From Prauserella shujinwangii (GTDB lineage: Bacteria > Actinomycetota > Actinomycetes > Mycobacteriales > Pseudonocardiaceae), in NCBI RefSeq assembly GCF_003001955.1, contig NZ_PVNH01000009.1:248001-312000 (forward strand): 64,000 bases of DNA, given 5' to 3'. This document shows positions 46,340 to 55,221 of this stretch, one piece after another. The notes under the pieces are model-generated. The model saw only the letters and a list, made by a program, of their open reading frames with translations, was not told the origin of the DNA and did not search any database. The position numbers and the translations under genes were made by a program. Position 1 is the first letter of the stretch, and each line of letters begins with the position of its first letter.

Positions 46340-47565
46340 CTGGGTTCCTCTCTCGTGAGCAGCGCCGACGCCACGACCAGGTGCAGCAGGTAGGGCGAGG
46401 CGTCGCCGAGCCCGGCCTCGGTGTAGGAGGCGGCGAGGCAGTAGACGATCAGGAACAGCGCGCAGGCGCGGGCCGGCGACGGCGGCCGCAGCACCGCGGC
46501 GATCAGCAGCGTCCCGAGGAACGCGGCCACGAGGGCGATGCCGAGGTAGCCCTGCTCGTGGTAGACGGCCAGCCAGCTGGAGTCGATGGGCAGCCCGTCG
46601 AAGGACTTGTCGGTGAGCCCGACGCCGAACAGCTCCTCGAACGCGGACCTCGGCTCGGCGAGCAGCGCGTCCCACACCTTCGCCCTGCCCGTGAGGTTGG
46701 AGAAGTTCTCGTCGGTCTGCCCGCGCTGGAACCACGCCTGGATGGCGGGGGCCGCCACGACGGCCAGCAGCCCGGCCACCGCGACCGTCCAGCCGAACGC
46801 CCTGCGCGCCCGCGTGCTGGTGAACACGAGCGAGAGACCCGCGACGCCGAGCGCGGCGACCAGGCCGACGGTGGCCGTCCGCGTGTGGCTCAGCAGGAGC
46901 ATGGCGAGCGCGGGCAGCGCGATCAGCAGCGTGCTGCGGCCGTCGGTGCGGCGGGCGAGCCAGAGCAGGATCGTCAGCCCGGCGACGATCGCGGCGTACT
47001 GCCCGACCTGCGGCGCGGTGAGCGGCCACAGCGCCCCGACCAGCCGCCCGCCGTAGGTGTCGGGGAACGCGAGGCCGGGGGAGGCGACCACGCCGATCGC
47101 CACCGAGGCCAGCACCACGCCGAGGACCCGGATGTGGTGCCGGACGAACGCCAGGCTGCCGTCCCACCACCGCGACAGCAGCCACAGCGTGGCGATGAAC
47201 ACCGCCAGCCGCGCGCAGCGGAACAACGCGCCCAGCCCCGACTCCAGATCGACGCTGGCGATGAGGCTGACCACGAGCAGCAGGCTGAGCAGCAGGAGGT
47301 AGGCGCTCGGGCGGACGCGCAGCCGGGGGTTGAGCGCCAGCGCGAGCACGAACGCCAGCACGAGGGCGCCCATCGTGAGCACCTGCGTCGCCAGCCGGGG
47401 CAGCTGCACGATCGTCTCCGCGCCCGTGGAGCCCAGCGTGTTGAGGACCAGCAGGCCCCAGATGACCGCGACCAGCCCCGGCACGCGGCGCCGACCGGTC
47501 TCGCCCGCCGGCGTCGCCTGGACCGCCGCGGCGCCGGTGCCGTCCCTGCCCACCACGTCAGCCAC
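46336..47565 (-). CDS. O-antigen ligase/polymerase-like membrane protein
   Basis: 409 aa with about ten or more hydrophobic helices and one larger outside loop (around QRGQTDENFSNLTGRAKVWDALL, given here in part, to DSSWLAVYHEQGY), the Wzy/WaaL-type pattern. It probably polymerises or ligates lipid-linked repeats at the outer face of the membrane. GTG start, overlapping the beta-helix lipoprotein gene by 8 bp. Confidence 0.78.
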   Translation of the reverse strand: MADVVGRDGTGAAAVQATPAGETGRRRVPGLVAVIWGLLVLNTLGSTGAETIVQLPRLATQVLTMGALVLAFVLALALNPRLRVRPSAYLLLLSLLLVVSLIASVDLESGLGALFRCARLAVFIATLWLLSRWWDGSLAFVRHHIRVLGVVLASVAIGVVASPGLAFPDTYGGRLVGALWPLTAPQVGQYAAIVAGLTILLWLARRTDGRSTLLIALPALAMLLLSHTRTATVGLVAALGVAGLSLVFTSTRARRAFGWTVAVAGLLAVVAAPAIQAWFQRGQTDENFSNLTGRAKVWDALLAEPRSAFEELFGVGLTDKSFDGLPIDSSWLAVYHEQGYLGIALVAAFLGTLLIAAVLRPPSPARACALFLIVYCLAASYTEAGLGDASPYLLHLVVASALLTREEPR

Positions 47566-49072
47566 CGCTTCCGCCGGTGAACGTGCTGCCCGGGTCCTGC
47601 CGGTACGGCGCGATCCGCCACTGGTTGTGGTCGATCACGCGGCTCGCGTCGAACGGCACGAACGTCCACGGCCCGACGTAGGTGTTGTCGTGCCAGGAGT
47701 TGTCCTGGTCGAACGTGATCGCCTGCTGCACGGCCTCGCCGTCGTAGGGAGACCAGTCCGGGTAGGTGCCGTAGTTGGACAGCACCGCCATCCGCGCGCA
47801 GCTCGTGGTGCAGCCGACCGTCGCCGGGTCGTGCGCGAAGTGGTTGTGGTGGATGTCCACCCGCTGCGTCTTCCAGCGGCAGTCGCCGTACAGCGGCCGC
47901 TCCGCGATGCCGGGCTGGGCGCACCGGCCGAGGTCGGGCACCAGCAGGGTGCACGTGCCCGAGGACGTGTTGGCGGGGCTGTTGCAGAACCGGTCGGCGT
48001 TCTCCCACAGGGTGATGCCGGACCAGTTGTTCTCCAGGACGTTGTCGTGGATCTCGATCTTGTCGGTGCGGGCGGGGACCCTCGGCTCACCACCGGACTC
48101 GGAGATGTAGATCGTGGCGACCGGGAACGAGTCGTTCCTGGCGGCGAACTCCCTGCCCTGCGCCCAGTTGTTCCTTCGGATCGTGTTGTCGCGGATGATC
48201 GCGTTGTAGCTGGTCTCGTAGAAGATGGCGCTGCCGTCGTTGTCCTCGATGAGGTTGCCCTCGATGAGGAAGTCGTTGTTGTTGGTGTCGGCCCACAGCG
48301 CCGTGCCCCGGTTGTCGTGCACCCAGTTGCCGCGCACCTCTGCCCCGTCGACGGCCCAGAACTTGATGCCGCCGCTGCAGCCGCAGCCGGGGACCCTCGT
48401 CTCCCAGTCGCCGGTGTTGTTGCCGGTGATCTCGTTGCCCTCGACCACCAGGTCGGTGATGCCGCCCGCCGCCTGGTAGGCGTTCATGGCGTACTGGCCG
48501 TTGTCGCGCAGGCAGTTGCCGCGCACCCGCTGCCCGGCGCCCGCCATCAGTGCCGCGCCGTCGTTGCGCTGGAGGGTGTTGTGCTCGATCACCCAGCCGT
48601 TGCCCGAGTTGTGGTTCACCACACCCTCGTTCTGCGGGGCGACGAAGTTCTGCACGGTCAGGTGCCGGATCGTCACGTCCCGGGCGTGTCCGGTGAAGGC
48701 GTACTGGTTGACCCGCCCGCCGTCCAGCACGGCGCCCGGCGCACCGACGTAGGTGTTGCCGTCCTTGGGCTGCACCTGGTCGTACTGGCCGCCGCCCAGC
48801 CTGTGCGTGCCGGGAGCGAGCCAGAAGGTGGTGCCCGCCCGCTCGTCGGCGGTCTTGGTGGCGAGGTCGCCCGGCACGGCGGGGTCGACGCGCACGGCGC
48901 CGGCGGGCGGCTGTGCCGGTCCCGGCGGCGTGGCGTCGCACACGGCGGCCACCGGCCGCCGCTCGGTGACCTCCTCCTGCGGAGGCTCGTCCGAGCAGGC
49001 GGCGGCCAGCAGCGCGAGCGCGCCAAGGAGCACCGCGACGCGGCGGTGACGGCTGGTTCCTCGGGCCTCCAC
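47558..49072 (-). CDS. Beta-helix lipoprotein, paralogue of 35120-36613
   Basis: 504 aa. Lipoprotein signal LLGALALLAAACS (lipobox LAAAC, Cys at about 26), then a right-handed parallel beta-helix with turns such as GNGWVIEHNTLQRNDG and FLIEGNLIEDNDGS that align to the secreted paralogue almost end to end. One copy is thus secreted and one tethered to the membrane. Activity (lyase, epimerase or binding) cannot be fixed. It sits in the exopolysaccharide operon between heparinase and polymerase. Confidence 0.83.
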   Translation of the reverse strand: MEARGTSRHRRVAVLLGALALLAAACSDEPPQEEVTERRPVAAVCDATPPGPAQPPAGAVRVDPAVPGDLATKTADERAGTTFWLAPGTHRLGGGQYDQVQPKDGNTYVGAPGAVLDGGRVNQYAFTGHARDVTIRHLTVQNFVAPQNEGVVNHNSGNGWVIEHNTLQRNDGAALMAGAGQRVRGNCLRDNGQYAMNAYQAAGGITDLVVEGNEITGNNTGDWETRVPGCGCSGGIKFWAVDGAEVRGNWVHDNRGTALWADTNNNDFLIEGNLIEDNDGSAIFYETSYNAIIRDNTIRRNNWAQGREFAARNDSFPVATIYISESGGEPRVPARTDKIEIHDNVLENNWSGITLWENADRFCNSPANTSSGTCTLLVPDLGRCAQPGIAERPLYGDCRWKTQRVDIHHNHFAHDPATVGCTTSCARMAVLSNYGTYPDWSPYDGEAVQQAITFDQDNSWHDNTYVGPWTFVPFDASRVIDHNQWRIAPYRQDPGSTFTGGSGG

Positions 49073-49094
49073 TGCGGAGCACCTCCCGGTCGGG

Positions 49095-51083
49095 CTACGT
49101 GCGCGGGCGCAGCACGGTGATGAGGGGATCGGGACCGCCCACGCGGCCGGTGCCCAGCAGCGTGGTGGCGGGTTCCTTGCGGCCGAAGCCGGGCGAGTAC
49201 CACCCGAGGGGCGGGTCCGCCTCGCCGCGGTGCGCCGTCCAGGACAGCTCGGCGGGCAGCGTGAGGTCGGCGGTGTAGCGCGTGCCGTCGCCGGTCCACG
49301 CCAGCCGGGCGGAGTGCCCGGTCAGCTCCGCCTCGACCCGGGGTCCGAGGTGGAAGGCGAGCCGGCAGGGGTGGGTGCCGTCGCCCCGCACCTCGTCGGA
49401 CACCCGCAGCTCGCGGGTGCCGAGGTCGAGCTCCACCGTGCGGCGGTGGACGGCGGGCCGCTTGCGACGGCCGTAGCCGTCGTGCTCACCGGTCCAGCGC
49501 GCGACGCCGCGGTCGGGCGTGTGCGCCACCAGGACGCGGCTGCGGGCGTGCCGCGTCCACAGGAACGGCCCGCCCGGGACCGACTGGTCCCGCCCGTCGA
49601 GTTCGAGCGTGTTGTGGCCCAGCGTCGAGCGGAAGTACGAGCGCCACCGCGGTTCCCCGTGGTAGCAGTACGTGCCCGGGTCGGCGAGCAGCTCGACCCC
49701 GCCGTGCCGCACCTCCAGCGACAGCGCGTCGGCATGCGCGTGCGCCGCGATGGAGAGGAACCCGTGCGGCCCGCCGTCGCAGCGGCACCACAGCTCGGGC
49801 CCGGGATCGTCCGCGGGCGTGCGCAGCAGCGTCAGCCCGGCGTCGGCGAAGTGACCTGGCCGCAGTGCCGGACGCGCCATCGTGACCGCGGGCAGGACCG
49901 GACCGGCCAGCGCGGTGAGCAGCGCCGTGCGCACGTCGCCCTCGGGGTGGTCCGGCCACCAGCCGAGCCGTCCGAACAGGACACCGCCGGTCGCCAGCAG
50001 CGACGCCCAGCGTCCGGTGCCGGTGCCGTCGAGGACGAGACCGTGCCCGTCGTCGGCGTCGCCCTGCCGCGGCGGGTGCAGCGTGCTGTCCACCATGGCC
50101 GCCAGCGCGTCGCACATCCGCAGCAGGGTGAGCCACGTGGTCTCCGGCACCGGCACGCCCGCGGCCGCGGCCTCCGCCGCACCGGCGAGGCCGAGCTCCA
50201 GCACGAGCCCGTGGTACTCGGTGGCGAGCTCGCGGTTGAGGCCCGAGCCGAACGTGTTGGCGCGCAGGTGCTCGTCCAGCGAGCGGAGCGCGTCCGCGCG
50301 CCAGCCTGCGGACTCGGGGAACCAGTCGAACGCGCACGCCGCGGCGAGCTGCCCCGCCGCCTCCGCGATGACGTGGTTGTTCGCCGACGAGCCCCGGCTG
50401 CCGAACGCGGCCAGCCACCGCTGGTGGAACCAGATCTGGTGCAGCGCCTCGGGGTTGTCCTCGAACAGCCCCGGCGCGCCCGGCCAGCCGTCCAGCAGCC
50501 TGCGCACCCACACCCACGACAGCAGCCGGATGCCCAGCTCGATGCCGCTGACCCAGTGCACGCCGCGCAGCGGCGGGTTGGCCGCCCACCACGACTTGAG
50601 GTGGTCGGCCACCCGGCTCGCGTAGCGGTCGTCGCCGGTGCGCGCGTACGCCGCGGCGAGCACGGTCAGGTGCTGGTGGCGCGAGGGTTCCCAGATCTGC
50701 TTGATGTCCCCGACGGCGACCTCGTCGCGGTAGGGGATGTCGAACGTGTAGGTCTCGCTCGGCGCCCGGCGGCCCGTCTTCGGATCGAGTGACCAGTCCG
50801 GGCTCACCATGTCGCGGCGCGGCACGCCGAAGTACTCGGCATGGCCGTCGAGCAGCTCGTCGGCGGTGGCGACCAGCCGGGCCGCGGCGTCGGCGCCGAC
50901 CGGCTGCCACGCCTCGGGTCCGAGCGTCGCCGGGAACCGCCTGCCGGGCAGCCACGTGTGGCGCGCGGGCTCGTCGGCCACGCCGCGCCAGCGCCGCCTG
51001 CGCACCGTGTCCGCGGCGCGCCCGGCCACCTCGCGCGGTCCCATGCGCGACAGCCGCCGCAGATACCAGCCCGCGCTCGTCAT
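49095..51083 (-). CDS. Heparinase II/III family protein
   Basis: 662 aa. The N-terminal alpha/alpha barrel (about residues 60-370) includes GSRGSSANNHVIAEAAGQL, the Asn-His of the catalytic region, and LNRELATEYHGLVLELG with Tyr-His. The C-terminal beta-sandwich begins at about 400 (FLSIAAHAHADALSLEV, GTYCYHGEPRWRSYFRSTLGHNTLELDG). No signal peptide is visible, so it may act inside or on lipid-linked sugar, as in many polysaccharide clusters. ATGA overlap with the bi-domain oxidoreductase. Confidence 0.85.
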   Translation of the reverse strand: MTSAGWYLRRLSRMGPREVAGRAADTVRRRRWRGVADEPARHTWLPGRRFPATLGPEAWQPVGADAAARLVATADELLDGHAEYFGVPRRDMVSPDWSLDPKTGRRAPSETYTFDIPYRDEVAVGDIKQIWEPSRHQHLTVLAAAYARTGDDRYASRVADHLKSWWAANPPLRGVHWVSGIELGIRLLSWVWVRRLLDGWPGAPGLFEDNPEALHQIWFHQRWLAAFGSRGSSANNHVIAEAAGQLAAACAFDWFPESAGWRADALRSLDEHLRANTFGSGLNRELATEYHGLVLELGLAGAAEAAAAGVPVPETTWLTLLRMCDALAAMVDSTLHPPRQGDADDGHGLVLDGTGTGRWASLLATGGVLFGRLGWWPDHPEGDVRTALLTALAGPVLPAVTMARPALRPGHFADAGLTLLRTPADDPGPELWCRCDGGPHGFLSIAAHAHADALSLEVRHGGVELLADPGTYCYHGEPRWRSYFRSTLGHNTLELDGRDQSVPGGPFLWTRHARSRVLVAHTPDRGVARWTGEHDGYGRRKRPAVHRRTVELDLGTRELRVSDEVRGDGTHPCRLAFHLGPRVEAELTGHSARLAWTGDGTRYTADLTLPAELSWTAHRGEADPPLGWYSPGFGRKEPATTLLGTGRVGGPDPLITVLRPRT

Positions 51084-53293
51084 CCGAGGGCTCCGTTCAG
51101 CGCGGCGGCACCGGCACCGGCGGGGTCGAGCCGGACGGGCACGCCGGTGGACAGGCTGGTGTGCACGGCGAGCGTGGCGAGCGTGGTCGCCGCCAGGGAG
51201 CCGACCGGGACCGGCATCGGCCCGCCCGTGCGCACGGCGGTGAGGAACGCGTCCAGCTCGGCGGTCTGCCCCTTGTCCCGGCCCTGCGGCAACGTGGGGC
51301 TGTTCGACCGGCCCCGCCCGAACAGCGAGGCGCGCGCGAAGTCGTCGAACTTGAGCACCTTCCCGTCGGCGACGACGTCGATCGTCTCCTTCGGGAACTT
51401 GCTCGACCCGCTGGTGACGTAGCCGATGGTGGCCACCGAGCCGTCGGGGTAGCGCAGCACGGCCTGCAGGTCGGCCTGCCCCGGCGTCGCACACGCGTAG
51501 ACGGAGACCGGGTCGGCGTCGAGCAGCCAGCTGACGGTGTCGATGAAGTGGCCGCCCTCGCCGGTGAACCGGGTGCCTTCCGAGCCCTGCTCGTACCAGC
51601 TGCCGCTGTCCAGGCGGCCCGCGTTGACCAGGTAGCGGACGGAGGCGGGGCCGACCCGCCTGCCGAAGCGCCCCTTGGCCCTGCGCAGCAGCGGCGCGAA
51701 CCGGCGGTTGAAGCCGACCTGCAGCCGGTCGTTGCCCGACTCCTCGATCGCCGCCAGCACGGTGTCCAGCTCCTTCTCGGACAGCGCGAGCGGCTTCTCG
51801 ACGAACACGGCCTTGCCCGCCAGCAGCGCCTGCCTGGTCAGCTCGGCATGGGAGCTGTGCCGCGTGACGACGAACACCGCGTCGATGTCCGGGTCGCCGA
51901 GCACGGCGTCCACGTCCGTGCCCGCTTCGGCGAACCCGAACCTGCGCTTCGCGTTGGCCGCCGACAGCGCCGACGTGGTCGCCACCCGGGCCAGCACGGC
52001 GTCGCCGTGTCCGGCGAGGTGCGGCAGCAGCATCGACGAGGCGTAGTTGCCCGCGCCGACGAAGCCGAGGCGAACCGGCCCGCGCAGCGGGCCAGGGCGA
52101 GAGACGTCGCCGGGCGCACGGGGAACACTCACGACCACGCCGGCCTTCGGCTGCGTTTCCCGCACCGGGTAGCGGAAGAGCACGGCGACGGCCTTCAGCT
52201 CGCCCTCGTTGAGCCGCTGGTAGGTCTCCACGGCGTCGTCGAACTCCGCCATGTGCGAGATCAGCGGTTCCACGTCCACCCGCCCGCGGCCGAGCAGGTC
52301 CACGAAGCACTCCAGGTTGCGGCGCTCGGTCCAGCGCACGTAGCCGATCGGGTAGTCGCGGCCCTCCAGCTCGTACTCCGCGTCGTACCGGCCGGGCCCG
52401 TACGAGCGGGAGAACCGGACGTCGAGCTCCTTCTCGTAGTAGGCGTTCCACGGCAGGTTCAGGCTGCACTTGCCGATGTCGACCACCCGGCCGCGGTCCC
52501 GGCTCAGCCGCGCCGCCAGCTCCACGGGCTCGTTGGTCGCCCCACCCGCCGCCAGGTACACCTGGTCGACGCCGTGCCCGCCGGTCAGCTCGCGGACGGC
52601 CGACTCCACCTGCTCCGAGCCGGGCGCGCCGCACGCCGAGGCGCCCAGCCGCTCGGCCAGCTCGCACCGGGCGGGATCGGGGTCGGCGCCGACCACGCGC
52701 GCCCCCGAGGCCACCAGCAGCTGCACCACCAGCTGCCCGATCAGCCCGAGCCCGATCACCAGGGTCACGTCGCCGAGCCGGGGCTCGCCCTGGCGCACAC
52801 CCTGCAGCGCGATGGAACCGACCGTGCCGAACGCCGCGTGCCGGGGCTCGACCCCGGCAGGCACCCGGGCGTAGAGGTTCTTCGGCACCCAGTTCAGCTC
52901 GGCGTGCAGCGCGTGCTCGTTGCCCGCGCACGCCACGAGGTCGCCGACCGCGACGTCGGCGGTGTCGCCGCCACCCTCGCCCACCTGCTCCACGACACCG
53001 CACAGCGAGTAGCCCAGCGGCGTGTAGGAGTCGAGCTTGCTCGTCACCTTCCGGTAGGTGGCGGGCAGCCCGTTGGTGGCGACGCTCTGCATCACCTTCG
53101 CCACCTGATCCGGCCGTGCCCTGGCCTTGCCGAGCAGCGACATACTCGCCTCGGAGACCTTCATCAGCTCGGTCCCGGTGGAGATCAGCGAGTACAGCGT
53201 GCGGACCAGCACCCCGCCCGGCTTGCCCGCCGGGGCAGGCACGTCCAGCAACGCCAGCTCACCGCTCTTGTAGTTCTGTACGACCTGCTTCAC
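51080..53293 (-). CDS. Bi-domain oxidoreductase (MDR-type plus Gfo/Idh/MocA)
   Basis: 737 aa fusion. Residues about 1-355 are a medium-chain dehydrogenase-like domain (LVIGLGLIGQLVVQLL for NAD). Residues about 385-737 are a Gfo/Idh/MocA domain (VRLGFVGAGNYASSMLLPHL, VFVEKPLAL and GEGGHFIDTVSWLL). This fusion recurs beside heparinase and AsnB genes in surface-glycan clusters; the reaction is unproven. GTG at 53293 has GGAG 5-7 nt upstream and overlaps the asnB stop. Confidence 0.85.
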   Translation of the reverse strand: MKQVVQNYKSGELALLDVPAPAGKPGGVLVRTLYSLISTGTELMKVSEASMSLLGKARARPDQVAKVMQSVATNGLPATYRKVTSKLDSYTPLGYSLCGVVEQVGEGGGDTADVAVGDLVACAGNEHALHAELNWVPKNLYARVPAGVEPRHAAFGTVGSIALQGVRQGEPRLGDVTLVIGLGLIGQLVVQLLVASGARVVGADPDPARCELAERLGASACGAPGSEQVESAVRELTGGHGVDQVYLAAGGATNEPVELAARLSRDRGRVVDIGKCSLNLPWNAYYEKELDVRFSRSYGPGRYDAEYELEGRDYPIGYVRWTERRNLECFVDLLGRGRVDVEPLISHMAEFDDAVETYQRLNEGELKAVAVLFRYPVRETQPKAGVVVSVPRAPGDVSRPGPLRGPVRLGFVGAGNYASSMLLPHLAGHGDAVLARVATTSALSAANAKRRFGFAEAGTDVDAVLGDPDIDAVFVVTRHSSHAELTRQALLAGKAVFVEKPLALSEKELDTVLAAIEESGNDRLQVGFNRRFAPLLRRAKGRFGRRVGPASVRYLVNAGRLDSGSWYEQGSEGTRFTGEGGHFIDTVSWLLDADPVSVYACATPGQADLQAVLRYPDGSVATIGYVTSGSSKFPKETIDVVADGKVLKFDDFARASLFGRGRSNSPTLPQGRDKGQTAELDAFLTAVRTGGPMPVPVGSLAATTLATLAVHTSLSTGVPVRLDPAGAGAAALNGALG

Positions 53294-55206
53294 GAGGCTC
53301 CTTGTTCGACGCTGCGGTACCAGTACTCGAGGGTCAGCACGTGCCAGAGGTGTTTGGACCGGTCCTGCCTGCCGGAGGCGTCCTCGTCGACCAGCCGCTG
53401 CAGCGCCTCGCGCCGCAGGAAGCCCGACCGCACCAGCGCGCCCTCGTGCACCACCGCACGCACGACGGGGGCCAGGTCGCGGCTCATCCACGCTCGCAGC
53501 GGTGCGCTGAACAGGCCCTTCGGCCGGTGGACGATCTCGGCGGGCAGGATCGACTCGGCCGCCCGCTTCAGCGCGACCTTGCCCTGCCGCCCGGCGATCT
53601 TCCGGCCGCCCGGGGTGGCGAACGCCGCCCTGACCACCTCGACGTCCACGAACGGCACCCGCACCTCGGTGGAGGCGGCCATGCTGGCCCGGTCGGTGTA
53701 GGCGAGGTTGAGGCCGGGCAGGAACATCCGGGTGTCCGCGAGGCACATGCGGTTGACGAAGTCGCCGAGCGCGTTGTCGTGGTAGGTGTCGGCGTGCTCG
53801 GTCAGCACGTCGTCGACGGTGCCCGCCAGGTCGGGGTCGACGAGGTCCAGCAGCTCCGCGCGGTCGTACATGGTGTAGCTGCGCCGGAACGCCGTCTCCT
53901 CCGGCAGGTCGGCGAACGAGAGGAAACGCTTGGCGAAGCGCACCGAGCGGTACCCGCGGCGGGCCGTCGCGACGGGCAGCCGGTCGACGAGCGCCCGCAC
54001 CGGACGCCGCACCAGGCCGGGGACCCGCTGGTAGCGCACGCCGAGCAGGTTCGCGAGGTGCTTGCGGTAGCCGGCGAACAGCTCGTCGGCGCCCATCCCG
54101 GAGAGCATCACCTTCACCCCGGCCTCGCGCGCCGCCGAGCAGATCAGGAAGGTGTTGATCGCCGCGGGGTCGCCGATCGGCTCGTCCAGGTGGTAGGCCA
54201 TCCGCGGCAGCAGGTCGAGCACCTGCGGCGCGATCTCGATCTCGTGCAGGTCCACGCCGAACCGCTCGGCGACCTGGCGCGCGTAGCGCAGGTCGTCGGG
54301 CATCGCCTCGAACCTGGCGTCCTCGGCCCGGAAGCCGATGGTGTAGGCGGAGATGCCGGGGGAGTGCCGGGCGGCGAGTGCCGTGAGGTAGCTGGAGTCC
54401 AGACCGCCGGAGAGGAACGTCGCGACGGGCACGTCGGCCAGCAGGTGCTTGCGGGTCGACTCCTGCACCACCGCGTGCAGGTCCGGCCGGTACGCGGGGT
54501 CCTCGGCCCTGGCCGCGCCTTCCTCGGCGACCTCCCGCAGCGAGAAGAAGCGGCCCTGCTCGGTGCCGCCGTCCGGCCGGAACCGCAACCACGTCCCCGG
54601 CGGGAGCTTCTCCGCCTCGCGGAACGCGCACCGCGCGTCGGGCACCCAGTAGTACAGCAGCGAGGCCACCAGCGCGCCCTCGTCCACCCGCAGCGACGAG
54701 CCCAGCTCCCCGGCGAGCGCCTTGAGCTCGGACGCGAACGCCACGGCGCCGCCCCGGCGGACGAGGAAGAGCGGTTTGATGCCCAGCTGGTCGCGCACCA
54801 GCGTGAGCTCGCCGCTGCGCTCGTCGAACACCGCGAACGCGAACATGCCGCGCAGCCGGGGCAGGCAGCCGGTGCCCCAGCGGCGCCAGGCCGCCAGCAG
54901 CACCTCGGTGTCGGACGTGCCCCGGAACCGCACGCCCGCCGCGGCCAGCTCGGCGCGCAGCTCCGGCGCGTTGTACAGCTCGCCGTTGTAGGTCAGGGCG
55001 AGGCCGCCTGCCACCATCGGCTGCGCGCCGTTCTCGGACAGGTCGATGATGGACAGCCTGCGGTGTCCCAGGTGGACCTCACCGGCGCCGGCCGGGTGGT
55101 CGTAGCGGCCGGAACCGTCGGGTCCGCGGTGGGCGAGGGTTTTCGTCAGCCGGTCGGTGACGGGTCCGCCGTCCGGCCAGAGGTAGGTGCCTGCGATTCC
55201 GCACAT
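53290..55206 (-). CDS. Glutamine-hydrolysing asparagine synthetase (AsnB type)
   Basis: 638 aa and, unlike the two lasso cyclases, complete. The N-terminal glutaminase starts MCGIAGTYLW with nucleophile Cys2, and the synthetase domain has TFLSGGLDSSYLTALAA (about 250) and SGMGADELFAGYRKH. In a polysaccharide operon such an enzyme more likely amidates a uronic acid than makes free asparagine. That fits with the AlgD-like dehydrogenase upstream but is inference. 15-bp gap to the Wzz-like gene. Confidence 0.9.
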   Translation of the reverse strand: MCGIAGTYLWPDGGPVTDRLTKTLAHRGPDGSGRYDHPAGAGEVHLGHRRLSIIDLSENGAQPMVAGGLALTYNGELYNAPELRAELAAAGVRFRGTSDTEVLLAAWRRWGTGCLPRLRGMFAFAVFDERSGELTLVRDQLGIKPLFLVRRGGAVAFASELKALAGELGSSLRVDEGALVASLLYYWVPDARCAFREAEKLPPGTWLRFRPDGGTEQGRFFSLREVAEEGAARAEDPAYRPDLHAVVQESTRKHLLADVPVATFLSGGLDSSYLTALAARHSPGISAYTIGFRAEDARFEAMPDDLRYARQVAERFGVDLHEIEIAPQVLDLLPRMAYHLDEPIGDPAAINTFLICSAAREAGVKVMLSGMGADELFAGYRKHLANLLGVRYQRVPGLVRRPVRALVDRLPVATARRGYRSVRFAKRFLSFADLPEETAFRRSYTMYDRAELLDLVDPDLAGTVDDVLTEHADTYHDNALGDFVNRMCLADTRMFLPGLNLAYTDRASMAASTEVRVPFVDVEVVRAAFATPGGRKIAGRQGKVALKRAAESILPAEIVHRPKGLFSAPLRAWMSRDLAPVVRAVVHEGALVRSGFLRREALQRLVDEDASGRQDRSKHLWHVLTLEYWYRSVEQGAS

Positions 55207-55221
55207 GCGCGCTCGGGCCTC

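Noticed and set aside
53290-55206. Third lasso cyclase
   Set aside because: This AsnB homologue has the complete N-terminal glutaminase with Cys2 and lies in the exopolysaccharide operon, so it is a normal amidotransferase.
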